A DNA stretch of 64,000 bases, taken from NCBI RefSeq assembly GCF_037975245.1, contig NC_092581.1, positions 1,560,501-1,624,500 on the forward strand, read 5' to 3'. The notes below the pieces were generated by a model. The model ran no database searches, was not told where the DNA came from, and was given only the letters and a program-made list of their open reading frames with translations. The position numbers and the translations under genes are program-made. Numbering within the stretch: position 1 is the first letter of the stretch; the number at the start of each line of letters is the position of its first letter. Source of the stretch: Apostichopus japonicus (Eukaryota; Echinodermata; Holothuroidea; Aspidochirotida; Stichopodidae). Shown here one piece after another: positions 59,281 through 64,000 of this stretch.

Positions 59281-61170
59281 ATGTCACGCAATCCATTGAA
59301 GTGCATCAACTGCTCTATGTTTCGCCCAGGCAGAGCCTGGGACGAACACGACCTTTGTCCAAAATGCAGATCCTGCACTCGACGAGACCCCTGCCTGGTG
59401 TGTATTAAGTTTACACCAGCTCAGTGGCAGGACATCGACCTGTGGCTTGAGGGCTTACGTAGCAAGCTCCAGGGAAGGCTGGACTCGATCCCGAGCGCAA
59501 TCGGGGCGCCGGAGGTTCCAGGAATAATGGGAGATAGAGAGGAGGAGGGAGTAGTAGAGAGAGAGGTGGAGGAGAGTGGCCAGGAGAGGGCCGAAGGAGA
59601 GAAAGAGGTAGAGAGAGAGGAAAGAGAAAGAGAAAGAATTCCCCTAACGGCCCCGGCTACGTCCGGATCAGTTACGGCCAGAGGGAAGGGCAGGAGCAAA
59701 GGCAAGGCTCCTGCCAGGAAAAGACCTCCAAAGCAGAGGCACAGCTCGGCCGGGCTGGAGACTCCGTCTCAGTCCGGGCCGCAGCTAAACAGACCCACAG
59801 AGCGCGGCCCCCCGGCCGTGGGAGGCTCGGGTCCTAAAGAGAGAGCAACCGAGGGGACGCGGAGACGGAGCCGGTCCCGTTCCAGGGAGCCGGACAGGGA
59901 GCCGGAGAGGCGGGTTCCGACGGAGATCCCGGCCCGAGAAAGTAGGGAGAGAGAGTCCTCCCGCCGACCCAGAAGGGAGAGATCGGGGTCGCATACAAGA
60001 TCCCCAAGACGTAGAGAGAGGAAGAGATACTCTCCAATCTCCGACGAGTCCTCGGACTCTTCCGACGATGGATACAGAAGATCCAAGAGGAGGCGCCGGT
60101 CCCCGAGACGGCGTCAGGAAGAGGAACCAGCTTGGCTTTCCAAACTCACCGGCCTGCTACGGCCCCTGCTGGAGCAAAGGACGTCCACGGTAGCCGACGT
60201 GGCACCGGGCCCTACCAGCCCCGTATCGACCATGGCCCCGCAACCGGCCCCGGACCCGGACGCTCTGGATTGCAGAGCGTCGGTGAATCTTTCCGGCTTG
60301 GAGGACGAAGGGGAGCCCATAGATCCAGATCCTCTCGACTACGATCCTATGGAGGACAGCTTTGGTCACAATTACGAACCGGAGGAAGCACCCGTGACAG
60401 GAGGAGCCCTCCCACAGGAGCTAATAACGCAACCGCAGAAGGCGGGCCGGGTATCAAAATTGACGGCGACCGGCGAAGCGTCATATAAGCCCAAAACTAC
60501 CATACCAGTAGACGCAACCTGTTATGACAGATTTGAGGCCATTGCCAACAAGACCAAGTGGACGGCCTTCCCGGCCAGGGCAGATAGAGCGGTCAGGGTA
60601 CCTGACGAGGCATGGAAGGATCTATTCAGATGCCCAACCATTCCCCAGGAGGCCAAGGAGAGATTAAAAGCCGAACAAGGGGCCTCATCCACACACGTGT
60701 TCAAGACCCCGGACCAGAGGAAGCTAGAAGAGCTTCTGGTAGAGGTGGACATGGCAGCCCTTTCGGGCATGAAGTTCGCATCGGTACTAATGCTATCAGC
60801 CGAAGTCCTTATGCGACACCACCAACAGCTCCCTGAGGACAGCAGCCAAGTATCCAGGGACGAAGCGGGCCAGCTCCTCCTGCTGCTGGGCCCCCTCGTC
60901 AGACTCGCGTACGATCAATTTGCAAGGGTCGCTACCAGGTCCGTTAAGGCCCGTAGACAAAACATCGTCTCCGCCATCCACTGGCCTTCGACGGAGGCGA
61001 AGGACAGAATGCTGGAACTACCAATCCTCGGGGAAGACCTTTTTGCGAGCTGCTTCCAAAAGAAACTCCAGGAAGAGGTAGCCCGAAGGGAGACTGGCCA
61101 AATCAGAATTCCGACCCCCACCTACCCAGAGAACCAAACCCTTCCGCCCGAGGGAGAGCAGAGCACCTAG
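59281..61170 (+). CDS. DIRS Gag-like ORF1, copy 2, C-terminally truncated
   Basis: 629 codons in one frame from MSRNPLKCIN. Cys-rich N-terminus (Cys 8, 11, 26, 29, 32, 38, 41), Glu/Arg stretch (about 90-120), Arg/Ser region with RRRSRSRSREP, RRPRRERSGSHTRSPRRRER and SSDSSDDGYRRSKRRRRSP (about 194-280), acidic linker, then the helical core beginning near PKTTIPVDATCYDRF. Relative to copy 1 it lacks 51 bp at 60428/60429 (17 codons, in frame) and 2 bp at about 61096. The 2-bp loss changes the last residues after RRET and stops at 61170, removing about 80 residues of the Arg/Gly-rich tail, probably a nucleic-acid-binding segment. The copy 1 stop corresponds to 61346-61348. It probably coats element RNA. 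Confidence 0.9.
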   Translation: MSRNPLKCINCSMFRPGRAWDEHDLCPKCRSCTRRDPCLVCIKFTPAQWQDIDLWLEGLRSKLQGRLDSIPSAIGAPEVPGIMGDREEEGVVEREVEESGQERAEGEKEVEREERERERIPLTAPATSGSVTARGKGRSKGKAPARKRPPKQRHSSAGLETPSQSGPQLNRPTERGPPAVGGSGPKERATEGTRRRSRSRSREPDREPERRVPTEIPARESRERESSRRPRRERSGSHTRSPRRRERKRYSPISDESSDSSDDGYRRSKRRRRSPRRRQEEEPAWLSKLTGLLRPLLEQRTSTVADVAPGPTSPVSTMAPQPAPDPDALDCRASVNLSGLEDEGEPIDPDPLDYDPMEDSFGHNYEPEEAPVTGGALPQELITQPQKAGRVSKLTATGEASYKPKTTIPVDATCYDRFEAIANKTKWTAFPARADRAVRVPDEAWKDLFRCPTIPQEAKERLKAEQGASSTHVFKTPDQRKLEELLVEVDMAALSGMKFASVLMLSAEVLMRHHQQLPEDSSQVSRDEAGQLLLLLGPLVRLAYDQFARVATRSVKARRQNIVSAIHWPSTEAKDRMLELPILGEDLFASCFQKKLQEEVARRETGQIRIPTPTYPENQTLPPEGEQST

Positions 61171-61304
61171 GGGAACGAGAGCAGCACCCGCCAAATCTAT
61201 GAGCAGAGGAGCTCTCAGAGGCCGAAGCCGGGGGGCAGCCTTCCGTCCAACCCGCCCCTGGGCCCCCAGAGGAGGCAGAGGCTCCACGTCGACCAGACGG
61301 GACA

Positions 61305-63410
61305 GTGACCGCTCCTCCAATCGACCAGCGTTCGCCGCCCAGCCCTAGGGGTGCCCACCTCACCGCGGCCATTCCGCCGGTGGGGGGGAGACTAACAAAC
61401 TTCTCCCAGCAATGGGAATTTATGGGCGGGGACAAGTGGGTGTTGGACACAGTCAAACACGGGTACAAAATAGAATTCTCCTCCAGCCCACCTTTCGGGG
61501 GCGGAGGAAGGCAGACACTCACACCCACGGACCCCGTCAAACGCTTAGCCCTAGAAGGGGAAATTCTGGCCCTGCTGGCCAAGCAGGCAATTACAAGAGT
61601 TCCGGAAGAGACGGGACCACTCTTCCGGTCCTCCTTTTTTCTGACCAAAAAACGGGACGGCACCTGGCGTCCCATTCTAAACCTAAAACCCCTGAACACA
61701 AAACACATCAGACCAAAACACTTCCGTATGGAGACCTTAAACTTAATATTACCCCTACTCAGAAAGGGCATGTGGGCGGCGACCGTAGACTTACGGGACG
61801 CCTACCTGCACATCTTGATACACAAAGAACACCGACGATTCCTAGCGTTCCGGTACGCAGAACAAGACTACCAGTTCCGGGCGCTCCCATTCGGCCTAGC
61901 CACGGCTCCCAGAACCTTCACGAGAGTCGCGGGAGCAGTAGTCGCCTACCTCAGAAAAAGAGGGGTCACCCTCTACGTATATCTAGACGACTGGTTGGTA
62001 GTAGGGAACAGTCTATCGGAAGCAACCAACAACGTCCACAAAACGCTCCAGACCCTTCAAGAACTGGGCTGGATCGTGAACCAGAAGAAATCACGGCTAT
62101 CACCCTCCCAGACGATCCAGTTCCTCGGGGCCATACTGGACTTCACCACCGGGGTAGCCCGACCCTCAGAAGAAAGAGTCGCGGCAGTCAAGGCGACCAC
62201 ACAACAGATCTTGGCACACCGGGGGTCACCAACGGGGACATGGCTCCGGGCCCTGGGACTCATGGCCAGCCTCGTCGATATAGTGAGACTGTGCAGGCTA
62301 CACATGCGACCTCTGCAACTGCACCTGCTGAGGTCCGCAGACCCTACAGACCCAGACAAAACAACGCTCATCTACAGGTCAGAGGAGGTCACACAACACT
62401 TTCGATGGTGGCTCGACCCAAACAACTGGAGTTCAGGGGTACCCTTTGCGATACAGCTACCAATGACATCGATAACGACGGACGCGTCACTGTCCGGATG
62501 GGGAGCTCACTGGAGCAATCGCACAGCATGGGGGACGTGGTCCCAAACAGAAACATCTCTCCACATCAACATCCTGGAGATGATGGCGGTCAAAAGAGCC
62601 CTGGAAGCTTTCAACGACCACGTACAGGGAACGATAACCACAATCTTCACCGACAACACGACAGTGGTGGCCTACATCAATCGGCAGGGGGGCACCCGCT
62701 CAGAGAGACTGTGCCGACTCGCGTGGGAGGTGATAACAGCGGCCGAGGACTCCGGCACGATCCTAAGGGCTTCCCACATCGCAGGCAAGCTCAACGTGAT
62801 GGCGGACGCCCTATCCAGGGGGCATATAGACCCCAACGAATGGTCTCTGGAACAGGAGACTTGCGACAGAATCTTTTCGATCTTCGGCAGGCCCACGATA
62901 GACCTGTTCGCAACACACAAGAACAACAAACTCCAGACCTTCTGTTCCAGACGATTCCACCCCCTGGCCTACCACACGGACGCAATGTCCCTCTCCTGGG
63001 ACCACATGGATGCGTACATCTTCCCGCCGCTATGTATGATCGGACAAGTCCTCAGGAAAATTCGGAACTCCAAGGGCAGGTTCACACTAATAGCCCCGTT
63101 CTGGCCTCGCAGACCCTGGTTCGCCGAGATCCCCCAACTCCTCATGGACGTCCCAGTGAGTCTACCGGACAAGCCCCACCTACTGTCCCAGAGACAGGGA
63201 ACTCTCTCCCACCCAGACATCAAGGGGTTACAATTAGTTGCCTGGAGGCTGTCCGGTCTTCCCTACGACAGAGAGGCTTTTCAGAAGCAGCTGCCGCGAT
63301 GGCAGCCGACGCTAGAAGGGGAACGACCGCAGCGACTTACGATTCCCGTCTGCGGAAGTTCGACCAATGGTGCCGACCGAGACAGATACTGCTGCCTGCT
63401 GCCTCTGTGA
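61305..63410 (+). CDS. Reverse transcriptase / RNase H, DIRS ORF2, copy 2
   Basis: 701 codons, same start and length as copy 1. All key RT positions are present: VDLRDAY (Asp162), motif B with normal LPFGLATAP, and YLDD (226-229). RNase H residues Asp393, Glu425, Asp450 and Asp501 are kept, as is the DIRS-type C-terminal segment (DLFATHKN, SLSWD, APFWPRRPWF). Nothing visible inactivates it. Its start codon would lie 44 nt inside the unmutated gag frame, so it is likely translated by reinitiation or leaky scanning from the same RNA, which is inference. Confidence 0.95.
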   Translation: MTAPPIDQRSPPSPRGAHLTAAIPPVGGRLTNFSQQWEFMGGDKWVLDTVKHGYKIEFSSSPPFGGGGRQTLTPTDPVKRLALEGEILALLAKQAITRVPEETGPLFRSSFFLTKKRDGTWRPILNLKPLNTKHIRPKHFRMETLNLILPLLRKGMWAATVDLRDAYLHILIHKEHRRFLAFRYAEQDYQFRALPFGLATAPRTFTRVAGAVVAYLRKRGVTLYVYLDDWLVVGNSLSEATNNVHKTLQTLQELGWIVNQKKSRLSPSQTIQFLGAILDFTTGVARPSEERVAAVKATTQQILAHRGSPTGTWLRALGLMASLVDIVRLCRLHMRPLQLHLLRSADPTDPDKTTLIYRSEEVTQHFRWWLDPNNWSSGVPFAIQLPMTSITTDASLSGWGAHWSNRTAWGTWSQTETSLHINILEMMAVKRALEAFNDHVQGTITTIFTDNTTVVAYINRQGGTRSERLCRLAWEVITAAEDSGTILRASHIAGKLNVMADALSRGHIDPNEWSLEQETCDRIFSIFGRPTIDLFATHKNNKLQTFCSRRFHPLAYHTDAMSLSWDHMDAYIFPPLCMIGQVLRKIRNSKGRFTLIAPFWPRRPWFAEIPQLLMDVPVSLPDKPHLLSQRQGTLSHPDIKGLQLVAWRLSGLPYDREAFQKQLPRWQPTLEGERPQRLTIPVCGSSTNGADRDRYCCLLPL

Positions 63411-64000
63411 CACAGATAGCCGAGTTCCTCCTCTCACTCTTCGGAGAAGGGAAACAAGTCTCCACTATCAGGAATTACAGGTCGGCCATCGCTGCCATCC
63501 ACCAGGGCTTCCCAGATGGCTCCACACTGAGCAATAACCCGTACATTGCACAACTCATCAAAGGCATGGCGAATCGTCGCCCACAGATCAGACGGCTGGC
63601 CCCCTCCTGGGGACTCTCAGCAGTGTTACATGCCCTGGCAGGACCACCATACGAACCAATGGCTAACGCCTCCCTGGCTGCCCTCACAAAAAAGACACTC
63701 TTCCTCGTCGCAGTTGCGTCAGCAAGAAGGAGGAGTTGCCTCCACGCCCTATCCACCAAGCAGAATCACATCAGATTTGAGGGCCACGGGGTGAGGATGG
63801 TTCCAGACCCGTCATTTATTGCAAAGAACCAGACCTTGACCTTCTTGCCAGGAGACATTTTCATCCCGGAAATTAAGACCATGTCATCAGTAGCCGAGGA
63901 CAAACGATGGTGTCCAGTCAGGGCACTGAAGTGGTACCTGAACAAGACAGAGAAGTTAAGACAATCAACTTCTCTCTTCATCATACCACGATCACCCTAC
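63299..64000 (+). CDS. Tyrosine recombinase, DIRS ORF3, copy 2, partial
   Basis: Open from ATG 63299 (MAADARRGTTAATYDSR) to the window end, 234 codons with no stop. It has TGG where copy 1 has the premature TAG. It contains the core-binding domain and the catalytic Arg box (SARRRSCLHAL). The HxxR and Tyr boxes lie beyond the window, so intactness of the whole gene cannot be judged. It overlaps ORF2 by 112 nt. Confidence 0.93.
   Translation, partial: MAADARRGTTAATYDSRLRKFDQWCRPRQILLPAASVTQIAEFLLSLFGEGKQVSTIRNYRSAIAAIHQGFPDGSTLSNNPYIAQLIKGMANRRPQIRRLAPSWGLSAVLHALAGPPYEPMANASLAALTKKTLFLVAVASARRRSCLHALSTKQNHIRFEGHGVRMVPDPSFIAKNQTLTFLPGDIFIPEIKTMSSVAEDKRWCPVRALKWYLNKTEKLRQSTSLFIIPRSPY

Larger units (their letters stand above)
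58546..64000 (+). mobile_element. DIRS1-like retrotransposon, copy 2, cut by window end
   Basis: Same family and orientation as copy 1, starting about 9.73 kb to its right. The left terminus and leader, a gag ORF with two deletions, an intact RT/RNase H ORF and the first 234 codons of an uninterrupted recombinase ORF are present. The internal region and right end lie beyond the window. RT proteins of the two copies differ at roughly 15 of 701 residues, so the copies are separate insertions from a recent common family rather than one very recent duplication. Confidence 0.95.

Overview
This is an AT-rich, intron-rich animal nuclear window from a non-model marine invertebrate. tRNA-derived SINEs with echinoderm-style bodies, a DIRS1-like tyrosine-recombinase retrotransposon, a hAT-type miniature element and many minisatellites suggest an invertebrate deuterostome. 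Echinoderm, and sea cucumber in particular, is my guess from general knowledge; no marker gene here proves it. No prokaryotic genes, rRNA, CRISPR array or complete host gene are visible. Layout: 1-1185 carries the last two exons of an unidentified plus-strand gene (325-431 and 1002-1185), whose splice sites and phase fit exactly. From about 1.2 to 48.8 kb the sequence is mostly AT-rich and non-coding. It holds a 1.14-kb array of a 22-bp repeat (2171-3310), several short tandem duplications, a 278-bp palindromic miniature element at a TTAA-like site (12306-12583), tRNA-derived SINE pieces (14.3, 17.9 and 30.5 kb) and a 354-bp hAT-like miniature element with an 8-bp target duplication (25094-25447). 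It also holds a decayed minus-strand DIRS 5'-end fragment between 88-bp direct repeats (26483-28160), further orphan DIRS termini, and one candidate signal-peptide exon on the minus strand (36987-37280). The right quarter is dominated by two closely similar DIRS1-like elements in the same orientation. Copy 1 (48813-55365) is complete from end to end. Copy 2 (58546 to beyond 64000) is cut by the window edge. Each encodes a Gag-like protein (Cys-rich N-terminus, SR-protein-like Arg/Ser region, Arg/Gly-rich tail), then an overlapping RT/RNase H ORF with a downstream DIRS-type conserved segment, then an overlapping tyrosine recombinase ORF. Copy 1 has 123-bp inverted terminal repeats and a 99-bp internal complementary region that is the exact reverse complement of its two outer ends joined, as the DIRS circular-intermediate model predicts. 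The copies carry different lesions. Copy 1 has a 1-bp deletion in gag, a Gly-to-Asp change in RT motif B and a stop codon in the recombinase. Copy 2 has a 51-bp in-frame and a 2-bp frameshifting deletion in gag, but intact RT/RNase H and a recombinase open to the window end. Between the two copies lie a GC-rich candidate exon (55701-55967) and two more SINEs. How the parts work together: the RT/RNase H and recombinase ORFs with the terminal and internal repeats form one retrotransposition module. The SINEs and miniature elements are non-autonomous passengers that need enzymes encoded elsewhere. I found no unknown biochemical system that I can support. The strongest points are the exact circle-junction geometry of copy 1, the Arg/Ser domain in its Gag, the fast-changing repeated 5' leader shared with the decayed fragment, and the 88-bp repeats around that fragment.
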